The notes: generated by a model not told the origin, from the sequence alone. A stretch of 48,770 bases of DNA from Nostoc sp. FACHB-280 (GCF_014697615.1 NZ_JACJSD010000051.1:1-48770); one strand, 5' to 3'. Positions 24,287-34,726 are shown, counted from the stretch's first letter. Numbers and translations: made by a program.

Positions 24287-26611
24287 TTAAACTTCAATAA
24301 GTACAGGATTTGATTGTACTGGTGGCATTCGAGTATGTTGTAATGCTGTTGATAATTGTCGCAAGCGTTCGCTAACTTCTAAGTTTGATTCTTGCGATCG
24401 CAATTCTGGTGGGATTTCTGCTAATAGACGCGGATTTCCTTGCAACCATTCATTTAGGGCAACTCCTGTCCATGTGCCTTGCTTCTCTCTAAAACTATCA
24501 ATTAATCCTTGAAGTTCTTGAATATAAAAAGATTCAAATCCTGCTGCTTCAAAAATTGCCGCACATAAGTATTTTTCAAAGGCATCAATATCATTTTCAA
24601 CTTCAAATATTACATCTTGTTGAGGAGGTTGTAATTCACTATAAACATCTCTAGCAATTTGCAGTGCAACATTAACTATAGGTGCTGTATTCCCCAAAAC
24701 TTTTTTCCGTATTTCGGGATTATAGAGTAAGTGATAACCATATTTAGCGTATTTTTTGAGAACTGCAAAAGCCGCTTCATCCCCTGAATAATAATTGTCA
24801 ACTATTTCTACATCTACACCAAGGCTATGAGTAATTTTATCGCGGGCATCGCTGTTAAGTGGGGCGCGAATTAGTACGTCTGCAACAGGACGAGCAAAAC
24901 GTAAAAATAGCACACTTAAGCTAATCTCTAGCTTAAATAAAAAGTGTTCTTCTGATTTTTCAATCAATCGTTCTTTAACTTGACTGCTGCCCCACAATAA
25001 GCTCGTTATGTATTCAACTAAATTTAACGCTTCATCTTTCAATTCCATAGCAAGCTGTCTCGCTACAGAAGATAACAGCTTGCTCATATCTCCATACAAA
25101 TCTTCACGCCAAGCAAAGTTAGCTTTCATCCGGTCAAATTGAGGGAAGGAGTTAGCAGCAAAGATAATATCTTTTTTTCGCCATGATTCTTCTTTCAGCT
25201 TTTTGATTTCATTGGCAACAATTTGGAGATATCTTTCTTTAAATTGAGTTATGCTGTTTGTCGAATTATCAGTTAAATCTAAAGAGTTATTGGCAATAGA
25301 AGAGCCATAAAAAGTTTGTAGATCAGCCTTTTTCTGTTCCCATCTTTTATTCCACCATTCATTAAATAAAACTCGTCGCCTTTCTTCTTCAAATCTTTTT
25401 GCTTCTTCAGGGTTTTCCGAATATCGTTTTCTGACTAAGTTATAAATTTCTTCCGATGTGCTTAAGATGGTATTTATAGAAGCTTCGCATCTCTTTTTTA
25501 AGATAAATACACGTTCGGTATTAATATAATTAAATATTTTTTCTTTGATTGCTGGAATCCCAGTACCTTGCTTTTTTAAAGTTTCTTCATCGATAATGCC
25601 AGTTAGTCTTTGTAACTGAGCTTGGATATTATCTGCATCACCAAGTTCTAATTTAGTCTGTTCTCCAGCTAATCCATTCAAAAGCAGATATGCTCCCGCA
25701 GAACCATGTACAATTCGTTCTTGTGGAAGTCTGGCACGTTTAAACCAATCCTGAGATGCTTCTTCAATATGTGTTTTTAGGGCTTCGGGAGTTGCTAATG
25801 AGTCAACACGACTTAAAAATACAAAAAGTTTATCAGCAACAGTAATATTTTTGTCACCAAGTTCAGTGAATTTGATAATTTCTAGTTCCTTTTCTCTCAA
25901 GCTAGTAAAACGCTGTACTAATATAACAGCATCGCAATCTGACAGCATTTCTCTAGCTTCATCAACGTGCTTTGCTAAACCTGAATCTAAACCAGGAACG
26001 TCATAAAATACAATTCCTTCAGCTTGAGCAAGTTTGTTAGTATAAAGTCTCGCTTCTAAAACAGAATGTGCATACTTCTCATCGGCGACATATTTCTTAA
26101 GTGATTCTTTAATATCTTCTAAACGAGTAAATGGAAAAGTCCGATTACCTTCTTTTCTTACTTGCTGTAAAGTAATTTCATTTTCTCGGATAGTTTTGAT
26201 ATCTTCTTGGGCTTTAGCTGATTCCAGTTCCTTTAGTAAATTGATAAATTGTTCTTCAGTTTTCGCTTGTACTTCCAGCTTTTGTTCTGTATCGTTTTGA
26301 ACAGAATAAATTTGTGTCGTTGTAAATGTACATCTTCCACCCTTAGCTGGAAGTAAATCGCATTCTAACCAAGCATTAATAAAAGTACTTTTTCCCGCTT
26401 TTTCTAAACCCACAACTGCAATACGAAACTCCCGTTTTCTCAACCTTTCAAGTTGACGACGGGCTATTTCTGATTCTTGCAATAGTATTTCTGTTAGTGT
26501 TGACGGAACCTCAGCTTGAGGTAAATTAGCTAAATTAACCGCGTGTCGCTGTATATTTAAAGCTTCACTCAGACGAGCCTCATAGTAGGAAGATGCTGTT
26601 TTCCAATCCAT
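24287..26611 (-). CDS. Dynamin-like GTPase (third gene of the cassette)
   Basis: The 774-aa protein has a large GTPase domain near the N-terminus. It shows G1 GLEKAGKS (68-75), a Thr-rich switch region CTFTTTQ (about 94-100), G3 DVPG (204-207) and a G4-like SRVD (267-270) where N/TKxD is usual. Long alpha-helical segments follow, as in the stalk of bacterial dynamin-like proteins, which bind and remodel membranes. No transmembrane helix is evident. A hydrophobic patch near LSVLFLRFARPVADVL could be a membrane paddle. It is 11 bp after the middle gene, so the three genes form one operon. The start is ATG at 26611, after an AAGGA ribosome site. Confidence 0.85.
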   Translation of the reverse strand: MDWKTASSYYEARLSEALNIQRHAVNLANLPQAEVPSTLTEILLQESEIARRQLERLRKREFRIAVVGLEKAGKSTFINAWLECDLLPAKGGRCTFTTTQIYSVQNDTEQKLEVQAKTEEQFINLLKELESAKAQEDIKTIRENEITLQQVRKEGNRTFPFTRLEDIKESLKKYVADEKYAHSVLEARLYTNKLAQAEGIVFYDVPGLDSGLAKHVDEAREMLSDCDAVILVQRFTSLREKELEIIKFTELGDKNITVADKLFVFLSRVDSLATPEALKTHIEEASQDWFKRARLPQERIVHGSAGAYLLLNGLAGEQTKLELGDADNIQAQLQRLTGIIDEETLKKQGTGIPAIKEKIFNYINTERVFILKKRCEASINTILSTSEEIYNLVRKRYSENPEEAKRFEEERRRVLFNEWWNKRWEQKKADLQTFYGSSIANNSLDLTDNSTNSITQFKERYLQIVANEIKKLKEESWRKKDIIFAANSFPQFDRMKANFAWREDLYGDMSKLLSSVARQLAMELKDEALNLVEYITSLLWGSSQVKERLIEKSEEHFLFKLEISLSVLFLRFARPVADVLIRAPLNSDARDKITHSLGVDVEIVDNYYSGDEAAFAVLKKYAKYGYHLLYNPEIRKKVLGNTAPIVNVALQIARDVYSELQPPQQDVIFEVENDIDAFEKYLCAAIFEAAGFESFYIQELQGLIDSFREKQGTWTGVALNEWLQGNPRLLAEIPPELRSQESNLEVSERLRQLSTALQHTRMPPVQSNPVLIEV

Positions 26612-26622
26612 TTTTATAATCC

Positions 26623-27549
26623 TTAAACACGGTTAAATGCTTCTAAGCCTGATAAATTTCTTAGATAAACTAGTTGCTCAACAGTGCCTTGACAATTAAG
26701 TGGTAAATTACTTTTTAAACTATATGGAACTTTTTTATCAATCATCTCTTGCCCTCTATCAATATAAATTTTGATATAAGCTGGAGTTCTTTCACCAATA
26801 TGTGCAAGATTTTCATTTATTGGTTGTAAAGGCTGTTGTACTGAATCAGCATCAACAACTGTTTTACATAAAAAATATGATGCGTTATCTATTAATTTTT
26901 CTATTTCAGAACCATTGATTAAATCATTTTCTCTTAATTCAGCTACGATAAATGCTGGGACAACAAGGCATAAAGCTACTTTTTGCTCTAATTTTGATTG
27001 TCTTTCATGAATATTTATCGATTGTTCATCTTGTTTTTGATAAGAAGTTGATGTTCGTCCTGTTTCTTTAGTTTTTTTATTGCGGTTACTTGATGCCCTA
27101 TTCTTTGTAGAATTTGTATATTCTGCCACAAAATAAAATCCAACCAATATACATGCACCTACAACAACTTGATACAATTTCATATCTTTATCTTCGATAC
27201 GGCTAACAACAGATTTACGGACGACATTCACTTGTGTTTTAATAGTATTAATAAAACTATGCCTAGTTTTTCTATCTGGTTTACTTAAGAAAAGTACAAC
27301 TATATCACCTAAAGAATCAATGTCATCTTCTAAGTCTGCATTTTCTCGAATATTGCAGTTATTACAAATAGTTTCCAATATTTCATTATGATTTTCTTTC
27401 GTATTAACTATTTTTTTTATTACTTTGTATAGAATGCCTGAATCTTCATCTTTAATATCATCATAAACTTCTTCATAAATTTGATAACACTGTCTAGTTA
27501 GATAGTTTTCTTGTAATAAATCACTATTTGAATATGTCATATTGTTCAC
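26623..27549 (-). CDS. Unknown protein between two dynamin-like GTPases
   Basis: The 308-aa product is not recognised. The N-terminal 120 residues are acidic and helical. A hydrophobic stretch at about 125-144 (LYQVVVGACILVGFYFVAEY) could span or dip into the membrane. A charged, low-complexity linker rich in Asn, Lys, Ser and Gln follows, with a second short hydrophobic run (VALCLVVPAFIVAEL) near 191-205. The GTG at 27549 and an ATG at 27540 are both possible starts. With 12 bp before it and 11 bp after it, it must be co-transcribed with both dynamins. It may anchor or regulate them at a membrane, which is inference. Confidence 0.7.
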   Translation of the reverse strand: MNNMTYSNSDLLQENYLTRQCYQIYEEVYDDIKDEDSGILYKVIKKIVNTKENHNEILETICNNCNIRENADLEDDIDSLGDIVVLFLSKPDRKTRHSFINTIKTQVNVVRKSVVSRIEDKDMKLYQVVVGACILVGFYFVAEYTNSTKNRASSNRNKKTKETGRTSTSYQKQDEQSINIHERQSKLEQKVALCLVVPAFIVAELRENDLINGSEIEKLIDNASYFLCKTVVDADSVQQPLQPINENLAHIGERTPAYIKIYIDRGQEMIDKKVPYSLKSNLPLNCQGTVEQLVYLRNLSGLEAFNRV

Positions 27550-27561
27550 TTTTATCTTGAT

Positions 27562-29958
27562 TTAATTTTTCATTAGTATATCCAAGTGAGAAAATTCTTT
27601 TACCATATCTTGAGCTTTTTGCTGCATAGGTATCCAAACATTTTTTTTGATTTCATAATCTATGGTAATTTCCTTTTTTGCTGTGTCTAATCTTTCTCGA
27701 TAACGATCAAAAATATTTTTCTGTTGATCATCCACACTTTTTTTTAGATAGTTAATTTGCTCTAATAACCAAGATGCTATTTCTTTCGCAATTTTTGAAC
27801 GTTCTTGTTTAGCTTGCTCCATCCATCCAAAAAGTAAATCCTCTATACTGGGAATTTTGGCGTTTTCACTAGAACGTGTTTCATATCTGATGGTATCGAA
27901 TTTTTTTGGAACTAGAAAAAACCAATGATAAAAAACTCTTTTTTCTACAGTCTCTTTAATTTCTTCCTTCCAATTGCCTGGTGTAATTGCAAAACCAGAT
28001 GCAAAAGAAAATTTAAACTCAAGACTTCTATTAATTAATATTAATTCAGATTCAGGAAATTTAATAGATATATTGGGCGCAATTTTATTAGATTCACTCT
28101 CAATATGTGATAAATGACAATTGAAAAGTTCTACAGAAGCATCATACATTCTATTTATTTGTTGACTAGAAATTTGCTTCATTACATCTTCCATTACAAT
28201 GTTGAGATGTATAGATAGTTCATTTAATTCTTCATTAAGTTGTCTGAGATTTTTCTTGTCATCTTCAGTTCTTGCTTCGATGTTTTTTCCATTTTTTGCT
28301 GTTGAGCTTGTATAACCCAAATTAATCAATCTTTTTAAGCAGTTACTCAGTAAATTTAAATAGACAATATTGGCTTTTTTTAAACTTGGTATATCTAGAG
28401 ATATTTTTCCACTTTCTAAAGATTTCGCTACAGCATCGAGAACATGGATTATTCCTTTACCTAGCTCACTTTCCCAATCTTGAAAAGGAATTAACTTGTT
28501 GCCTAATTCATTGTAAGGTTCTACATCAGTAAGTTTAGAAAGTGTTATTTCTATTACTCGAAGAACTGTATCATCTGACTCGTTTTCTATGGCTTGTTTA
28601 ATTGTTTCAAATGGTTTTCTTAAATTTGCATCGCTAATTTGCAGAAATTTTTCAAGAGTCGATCTAATGTTTGATATATTTTCACATTCCAATTGATAAG
28701 TTTCTACTGAACTGTTTAGTATAGCCGTTGTTGTTTGTAAAGCCCATTCTGTTACAGCATTGCCCGCCGCTACATTAAAACGTTCAATTGCTTGGGGAAT
28801 AACTAACCGAGGAAAATGTTGACTAATATGCTCTCTTAAGTGTTGCTGAAATTCTTGTGCGTATGATTTATGCCATAATTCCTCAGCAACTCTATTTCGG
28901 TCATGTCTAGACCATTTTTCTGTTTTACGTGGTAGGTCTTCTAATATATTGTCATCAATTAACCCATTAAAATGCTTATCTGCTTTGGTACAAGCTTCTA
29001 TGCTGTAAATCTCATCATTCTTTTGAATTTGAAGTGCTAGTAAAGCAGGCCAAGTACTAAGTTTTATTACCTGTAATTTTTCAATGTCTTCTGTATATTC
29101 TTTTAAATGCTCTGTGAGTTCGTGTTTAATGCTACGTATTGCATTTTCAACAAAGCGATTTTCTGTTTCTGGGTAATTTCTATCGGCTCTAAAAACGTCA
29201 ATACGATTGAGAACAAATAGCATACGTGCAGGAGAACCACCTAAATCTTTTACCTGCTCTACAACTTCTTGCAGCAAGCTTCTAACTTTTTCTTTGTCGG
29301 TTTCTGCACTGTTATATGTTACTAAGCATAATGCTTCACGACACTGTTTAATTACACTTGAATTACCTTCATCACCCACATAAGCTAAACCTGGTAAGTC
29401 CATAATTCTTACCTTGACTCCTCTGGGTAATTCCAGTTTCGATTCTTTGATGAGTCTAAAAGGATAAGAAATTGTTGATTGTGGACAAGCTAAATTAGGT
29501 TGTTTTTCTCTGTTATCGATGTAACTGATCATTACATCATACAAGCGTTGATAAATTCGCTCGTCATTAATACCTTTCCATTCTCCACACTCCCACAACG
29601 CGCCGGGAGTTTCATGAATAATCAAAGATTTTTGCTCACTGTATTCTATTGTTACTGCTCCTGCGCTCATTTCACTCACAGCAACAGGAACAATTTCGGC
29701 TCCACATAACAAATTGACTAAAGTACTTTTACCGCTACTGGTAGTTCCGGTTGTTGCAAGGGTAAGAGTAGGATTTTGAAGCTCATCTACTAAATTATCA
29801 ATAGCTATTTCTAATTTGTCAGAAAGTTCTTGCAGTTCTGGATGATATGTATCTGGTAAATGCTCTGATATTTCTGTAGAAAAATTATGCCAATATTTAG
29901 ATAGAAGCTTTGCATTTTGTTCTACATCTGCAAATACTTTATATAACTTATTGCTCAT
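27562..29958 (-). CDS. Dynamin-like GTPase (first gene of the cassette)
   Basis: The 798-aa protein has an N-terminal GTPase domain with G1 GTTSSGKS (71-78), G3 DLPG (187-190) and G4 NRID (251-254). Long helical and coiled-coil segments follow. It differs clearly from the other dynamin of the cassette in sequence and in motif details, so the pair is not a recent duplication. Bacterial dynamin pairs can act as hetero-oligomers in membrane fusion, membrane protection or phage defence. Nothing here shows which. It is the first gene of the operon, and the promoter should lie in 29959-30240. The start is ATG at 29958. Confidence 0.86.
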   Translation of the reverse strand: MSNKLYKVFADVEQNAKLLSKYWHNFSTEISEHLPDTYHPELQELSDKLEIAIDNLVDELQNPTLTLATTGTTSSGKSTLVNLLCGAEIVPVAVSEMSAGAVTIEYSEQKSLIIHETPGALWECGEWKGINDERIYQRLYDVMISYIDNREKQPNLACPQSTISYPFRLIKESKLELPRGVKVRIMDLPGLAYVGDEGNSSVIKQCREALCLVTYNSAETDKEKVRSLLQEVVEQVKDLGGSPARMLFVLNRIDVFRADRNYPETENRFVENAIRSIKHELTEHLKEYTEDIEKLQVIKLSTWPALLALQIQKNDEIYSIEACTKADKHFNGLIDDNILEDLPRKTEKWSRHDRNRVAEELWHKSYAQEFQQHLREHISQHFPRLVIPQAIERFNVAAGNAVTEWALQTTTAILNSSVETYQLECENISNIRSTLEKFLQISDANLRKPFETIKQAIENESDDTVLRVIEITLSKLTDVEPYNELGNKLIPFQDWESELGKGIIHVLDAVAKSLESGKISLDIPSLKKANIVYLNLLSNCLKRLINLGYTSSTAKNGKNIEARTEDDKKNLRQLNEELNELSIHLNIVMEDVMKQISSQQINRMYDASVELFNCHLSHIESESNKIAPNISIKFPESELILINRSLEFKFSFASGFAITPGNWKEEIKETVEKRVFYHWFFLVPKKFDTIRYETRSSENAKIPSIEDLLFGWMEQAKQERSKIAKEIASWLLEQINYLKKSVDDQQKNIFDRYRERLDTAKKEITIDYEIKKNVWIPMQQKAQDMVKEFSHLDILMKN

Positions 29959-30329
29959 TTTTAAACCTATGCCTAAACTTTTCTAACTACACACAAAACT
30001 TATATCTTCTTTATAAGTAGAAGAAATGACGGTTTTATGTAGTTAATTTTTAAATATTTGGCTCTCTTTGCTATTTCTTTATAATATGGAATAAACTAAT
30101 TAGCTTACGTATTTACACTGATTTAAGCGAATTAAAAAACAAGAACTTTTATTACAGAAATATTGCGAGATAATAATATTTAAAACTCTATCTAACTCTT
30201 GAATAGAGAATATTCAAGGCGCAGAATAACGGATAATTTAGTTAAATTGAGTAAGTCAGCGATCGCACTAAAATTTCATAAAGCCTCACTACAAGCGATC
30301 GCCTGTGGTAATTTAATTTTCAAGTTAAA
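29959..30329. other. Promoter gap of the dynamin cassette with a remnant of the neighbouring gene
   Basis: The part 29959-30240 is AT-rich and should carry the promoter of the dynamin operon. At 30247-30290 lies a second copy of the 3' coding end of the Rpn-type gene (see the repeat entry), broken by an in-frame TGA. Confidence 0.6.
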
Positions 30330-30401
30330 CTATGCTGTTTGATTGGTTTGTAACCAGTTGAGTAAGTCAGCGATCGCACTAAAATCTAATAAAGCCTCAC
30401 T
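30247..30401 (-). repeat. Direct duplication of the 3' end of the Rpn-type gene
   Basis: The 44 bp at 30247-30290 and at 30358-30401 agree at 42 positions in the same orientation, offset by 111 bp. The inner copy is coding (SEALLDFSAIADLLNW). The outer copy, read on the same strand, gives SEAL, a stop, then NFSAIADLLN. It is a remnant of a second, lost gene copy or of a tail duplication. Confidence 0.8.
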
Positions 30402-31331
30402 CAGTGCTTCCAATTGTTCTAAAGAAAGACCTTGAACTTGTTGACGAACTTCGTCGGGTAAATTGCCCACCCTTCTTTGCAGTTGTCTTAAAACAAGTAT
30501 TTGTGTTTGTTCCTGTTTACCTTCTTGTTTACCTTCCTGTTTACCTTCCTGCTTCCCTTCTTCCTTGCCTCGCTCGTAGCCAATGCGCTCGCCTGTAGTT
30601 ATGTAAGGCATAGTAAGCTCCTGCTCGAATAACTTAAAGTCTTGCCAAAATTCTGCTTCTAATGCTTTTGGTAAAATCATAACCCAATCGATAAAACGAT
30701 AGAGGTTACGAATGTCTCTTTCTTCTAGCCCTTGTTCATAAAGTCGCCGAATTAAGCTGAATTTCCAATTTTTCCGTTCTCCTAGCTGTTTGCTGGTTTG
30801 CTGCGTTTTTAAATGCGCCATGACAACTGTCGCAAAAGGATTATTGCTGGTTTCTAATTCTGTCCAGCGATTTTGATAATCTAGCAATTTGACAGTGCCG
30901 AATTGAAAAACCAGACTGCAATCAGGATAATTGTAACTGTATTGATTCGGTCTCCAAGTAGAGTCAGCGTCACATAAAATTGCTAGGCTGATGGCTGGTT
31001 TGGCAAATTTATCAAAAATTCGCAGGTTATACAAAAACATCCTTTCGGCGAAGTTATCTTCTGGTTTCGCCTGAATTTCGACATGAATTAACAGCCAAAC
31101 TTCTTCCCCGTCAATTTGCCAAACTTTGACTAACTTATCTGCGTATCTTCTTCCAAGTTCGGCTTCGCGGGCAATTTGTTGAAATTCCTTGTCGAGAAAT
31201 TCGTGGGGACGTTCCCAATTAATTAGTGCGGCTGTTTGGGGAAAGAAAAACTGCATTGCTTGGGGAAAGTATGCTTCTAATATTTCTTTCCACGGCGAAT
31301 CATTGTCGGCTCTTTGGAGTTCCTCAGTCAT
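30330..31331 (-). CDS. Rpn/DUF4351-type PD-(D/E)XK nuclease-like protein
   Basis: The 333-aa product has the cyanobacterial Rpn-type layout. A nuclease-like N-terminal half carries a possible active-site strand, WLLIHVEIQAKPED. Then comes a Lys/Glu/Gly/Gln linker with four GKQE copies in tandem, and a C-terminal DUF4351-like helical tail with the pattern LRQLQRRVGNLP...LSLEQLEALSEALLDF. The family includes recombination-promoting nucleases and many uncharacterised cyanobacterial paralogues. ATG 31331 is chosen over the upstream frame opening at 31379. Function in this organism is unknown, and expansions of this family often vary between strains. Confidence 0.8.
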   Translation of the reverse strand: MTEELQRADNDSPWKEILEAYFPQAMQFFFPQTAALINWERPHEFLDKEFQQIAREAELGRRYADKLVKVWQIDGEEVWLLIHVEIQAKPEDNFAERMFLYNLRIFDKFAKPAISLAILCDADSTWRPNQYSYNYPDCSLVFQFGTVKLLDYQNRWTELETSNNPFATVVMAHLKTQQTSKQLGERKNWKFSLIRRLYEQGLEERDIRNLYRFIDWVMILPKALEAEFWQDFKLFEQELTMPYITTGERIGYERGKEEGKQEGKQEGKQEGKQEQTQILVLRQLQRRVGNLPDEVRQQVQGLSLEQLEALSEALLDFSAIADLLNWLQTNQTA

Positions 31332-31465
31332 TGTATTTAGAGAATAATTAAACGCAGATAAACGCAGATGAAAAACCAAAACTCTCTGTGTTCCTCTGCG
31401 TTAATTCATATCTTGCACCAAGCGACTGAAGTCGCAGCTACACAAACAAAACCCTGCGTTTAAAA

Positions 31466-32887
31466 CTACTGATTTAAAACTAACTCTGGCTGTGGTGCTT
31501 GTTCTTCTGGGTCGGGTAAGCCATACATGGAACGATACAGTTTATCGTACTGCTTGGCTGAACGATACCAGCTAAAGTCTTGATTCATGCCGCGTTTTTG
31601 CAGTTCCCCCCACTGAGGTTTGAAACGAAAACCTTCCCAAGCGCGAATCATGCAGGTAAACAAATCCAATGGTTCGTAGCGGTCGAAGCAATAACCTGTA
31701 CCAGCTTCGTTGATAGGGTCGTGGTGAGATACGGTGTCAACTAATCCCCCAGTGCGGCGGACGATGGGAACGGAACCATAGCGCATTGCCATCATTTGGC
31801 TGATACCGCAGGGTTCAAAGCGGCTGGGCATTAAAAAGGCATCAGTTCCAGCATAAATCCGGCGGGATAGGGCATCGTTATACAAAAGGTAAGTCGCCAT
31901 ACGTCCGGGGTAGCGGGATGCTAATTGCCACATTTGAGTTTCATAATAGCGATCGCCTGTCCCTAACAACACAAATTGAGCATCTGTATAAGCCATGAAG
32001 CGGTCTAAAATTTGAATGACCAAATCCAAGCCTTTCTGCTCGACTAATCGGCTCACCATCCCGATTAAAAAGGCTTGAGAGTTGACCTCTAACCCCATTT
32101 CTTCTTGTAAGGCAACTTTGTTTTTCTTACGCTGATCTAAAGTGTCTGGCGAGAATGTCTGTGCAATATATTTATCATCAACTGGGTTGTAAACCTCAGT
32201 ATCTATACCGTTGACAATCCCTGATAACTTCCCACTGATAAATGACAGCAAACCTTCGATAGTTTCACCATACGCGGGTGTTTTGATTTGTTCGGCATAA
32301 GTTGGGGAAACGGTATTTACCCTGTCAGCAAATTGTACTGCTGCTGCCATTGTGTTGTGTCCTTGCATATACCAGGGACACCAAGTAATTTTATCGAGAT
32401 ACCAACGCCACGGCCCTTGATAAGCCAGGTTATGAATCGTAAACACCGTGGTGATATCTGGGTCTTGGTGCATCCACACGGGTATCATCCCTGTATGCCA
32501 GTCGTGACAGTGGATGATGTCTGGCTTCCAGTAATTCCAGCAGAACTCAGCCGCACCATTGGCAAAAAAGGTGAATCGCCAATCTTCGTCTTCTCCCGAA
32601 TAAATGCGGCGGGGATTAAATACAGGATGTCCAAATAAATACAAAGGCACATCCGTACCGGGCAGCACACTTTCGTAAACTGCAAAGTCTTGAAACATGG
32701 CATACCCCCACCAAATCGGGTCTTTGGGGATTTCCATTTTGTCTGGTAAAAACCCGTAGTAAGGCAAGAAGATGCGGACATCATGCCCCATTTCTCTCAA
32801 GACTTTAGGTAATGCTCCCACAACATCACCCATTCCTCCTACTTTCGCAACGGGAGCTGCTTCTGCTGCAACGAATAGAATCCGCAT
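31466..32887 (-). CDS. glgA: Glycogen synthase (ADP-glucose type)
   Basis: This 473-aa GT5 enzyme extends glycogen from ADP-glucose. It shows the N-terminal [16 protein letters not shown] (KxGG nucleotide-sugar binding loop), [28 protein letters not shown] and the C-terminal [27 protein letters not shown] 32887 gives the standard N-terminus ([18 protein letters not shown]); the frame opens earlier at 32962 without support. It lies downstream of hemC on the same strand, with a 145-bp gap, so it probably has its own promoter. Confidence 0.96.
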   Translation of the reverse strand: MRILFVAAEAAPVAKVGGMGDVVGALPKVLREMGHDVRIFLPYYGFLPDKMEIPKDPIWWGYAMFQDFAVYESVLPGTDVPLYLFGHPVFNPRRIYSGEDEDWRFTFFANGAAEFCWNYWKPDIIHCHDWHTGMIPVWMHQDPDITTVFTIHNLAYQGPWRWYLDKITWCPWYMQGHNTMAAAVQFADRVNTVSPTYAEQIKTPAYGETIEGLLSFISGKLSGIVNGIDTEVYNPVDDKYIAQTFSPDTLDQRKKNKVALQEEMGLEVNSQAFLIGMVSRLVEQKGLDLVIQILDRFMAYTDAQFVLLGTGDRYYETQMWQLASRYPGRMATYLLYNDALSRRIYAGTDAFLMPSRFEPCGISQMMAMRYGSVPIVRRTGGLVDTVSHHDPINEAGTGYCFDRYEPLDLFTCMIRAWEGFRFKPQWGELQKRGMNQDFSWYRSAKQYDKLYRSMYGLPDPEEQAPQPELVLNQ

Positions 32888-33032
32888 GGTCTTTGTTGTT
32901 TCCCCGGTTCTGCCTATATTTTCATAAGTCTGAAGTCTGAAGTATAAAGGCAGTTTAATCAAAGAATCTTGATCCTTTACACTTCATCCTTTGAACTCAA
33001 TTCTTATCTAACCACATCTGTTTGCCAGTATC

Positions 33033-34004
33033 CTAAGAACCCCGTTGGATTTCGGTAAAAATTTGCTCAAGAATTTCTTGTGCGCCTTGTTCCCGCAGAC
33101 GGTTAGCTAATTCTGTCCCTAATGCTTCGGCGTTGCTGGCTGCACCGGTGACGGTATCTTTAACAAGTTGTTGACCATCTACACTGGCAACTACACCTGT
33201 TAATGTTAAATTACCATCAACAATTTCTGTATTTACACCGATGGGTACTTGACAACCACCTTCAAGGTCACGTAAGAATGCTCTTTCTGCTAAACAACGA
33301 TCGCGAGTCTGGGGGTGTTCAATCGCTTTGAGTAAAGATATCAAATCTTGGTCATCAGCCCGACATTCTATCCCTAATGCACCTTGTCCGACAGCGTGCA
33401 ATGAAATTTCTTTGGGAATAACTTGATGAACGCGATCGCCCATACCCAAACGTTGTAACCCAGCAGCTGCTAAAATCAGGGCATCGTATTCGCCAGCATC
33501 GAGTTTTGCCAAGCGGGTATTCAAGTTACCGCGCACATCTTTAAAGGTAAAGTGGGGAAAGCGATTGCGTAACTGTGCTAACCGTCGCAGTGAGGATGTG
33601 CCAATTACTGCACCCTCTGGCAAAGTGTCAATTTGCTTGTCTTTATACTTTTCATGCACAACTAAAGCATCGGCGGGGTTTTCCCGTTCGGTAATTGCTG
33701 CTAAGGTTAAGCCTTCGGGTAAATTAGTCGGCAGATCCTTGAGGGAATGAACTGCAAAGTCAATTTCTTTGTTGATCATTCCCAGTTCGAGTTCTTTTGT
33801 AAATAGTCCTTTATCGCCAATCTTCGCCAACGCTACATCCAGGATTTTGTCGCCTTGGGTAGACATGGTGTGGACTTCAAAATTGATATCTGGGAAACTT
33901 TTTTGTAGTTGCTCTCTTACCCAGTATGTTTGAACTAGAGCAAGTTGACTTTTACGAGAACCAATACGAATCGTGCGGGTTGCACTGGAAACAACTGAAG
34001 TCAT
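33033..34004 (-). CDS. hemC: Porphobilinogen deaminase (hydroxymethylbilane synthase)
   Basis: This 323-aa enzyme joins four porphobilinogen units to hydroxymethylbilane for haem, chlorophyll and phycobilin synthesis. Visible features are the start [15 protein letters not shown], the arginine-rich pocket ([14 protein letters not shown] and RGNLNTRL) and Cys251 in [10 protein letters not shown], which carries the dipyrromethane cofactor. Length is normal and all key residues are present. It is a single-copy housekeeping gene in most cyanobacteria. Confidence 0.97.
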   Translation of the reverse strand: MTSVVSSATRTIRIGSRKSQLALVQTYWVREQLQKSFPDINFEVHTMSTQGDKILDVALAKIGDKGLFTKELELGMINKEIDFAVHSLKDLPTNLPEGLTLAAITERENPADALVVHEKYKDKQIDTLPEGAVIGTSSLRRLAQLRNRFPHFTFKDVRGNLNTRLAKLDAGEYDALILAAAGLQRLGMGDRVHQVIPKEISLHAVGQGALGIECRADDQDLISLLKAIEHPQTRDRCLAERAFLRDLEGGCQVPIGVNTEIVDGNLTLTGVVASVDGQQLVKDTVTGAASNAEALGTELANRLREQGAQEILEQIFTEIQRGS

Positions 34005-34230
34005 AATAACGTTATGTCAAACCAGGCGATACATTCACATTCATCTAGACTACCGCAGTGAGTGACTTCCCGCATTGCGATCGCTTAATTAAACGCAATT
34101 TTAGCTTGAATTCCATTTACATTTTTTAACAAAAAATCTGCTCCTCGTTTAAGTGAAGCATCCCAGCAAAAAACTGCTTCATAAACTACTTTTCTCTTCT
34201 AGCTTCTGCTTATATAGCAATTAATCAACT

Positions 34231-34280
34231 ATCTCCCTTGTCTCCCTCCCCTATCTTCCTTGTCTGCCTTGTCTCTTTTG
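34231..34280. repeat. Pyrimidine-rich short tandem repeat (CCTTGTCT type)
   Basis: Degenerate units of CTCCCTTGTCTC/CTTCCTTGTCTG lie just downstream of the LprI-like gene. The same family of units appears at about 39915-39950. The rest of 34005-34303 is AT-rich with one GCGATCGC site and no gene. Confidence 0.65.
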
Positions 34281-34303
34281 TTCCAGCGTCAGCCTGATAG
34301 TTA

Positions 34304-34726
34304 TTAACCATCATGTTGAAGATACTCACGCAATTGTTGAGTCCGTTGTTTTGTAGCTTCTTCTAAACAGCCCGCATAAATCGCAGGTGCAATACTTCCC
34401 CCTTCGTATGCACTTCTTTCAAACTCACAACTAGCGTCACGAAACTTAATCCAAGCTAACTGTGCAGCAATTAATTTCTGTTGTCTAGATTTTGACAACT
34501 TTGCTAATAGTTTTTTATAAGCTTGATTTAATTTTTTATCAGCATCTTGATATGACAACTGTGAGCAGATATTAATTGCTGATTGAGTTTGAGGATCGTT
34601 ACAGTTGAGTTTTTGCGCTAAATATGTTTTTGTCGGTTGGGTTTGTGTATTTGCCAGCACCACAGTATTAGCACTAATACCAATAACCGTTAAGATGCTG
34701 AATAAATAAGGTGATAAATAACGCAT
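34304..34726 (-). CDS. LprI/DUF1311-family secreted protein
   Basis: The 140-aa product has a signal peptide (about 1-25, ending VLA), then the DUF1311/LprI-like domain. Conserved cysteines lie in LNCNDPQTQSAINICS, RDASCEFER and YAGCLEEATKQRTQQL, and the pattern AQLAWIKFRDASC is typical of the family. Related proteins include a mycobacterial lysozyme inhibitor; many others have unknown roles. It is probably periplasmic with two disulfides. It stands alone. Confidence 0.85.
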   Translation of the reverse strand: MRYLSPYLFSILTVIGISANTVVLANTQTQPTKTYLAQKLNCNDPQTQSAINICSQLSYQDADKKLNQAYKKLLAKLSKSRQQKLIAAQLAWIKFRDASCEFERSAYEGGSIAPAIYAGCLEEATKQRTQQLREYLQHDG

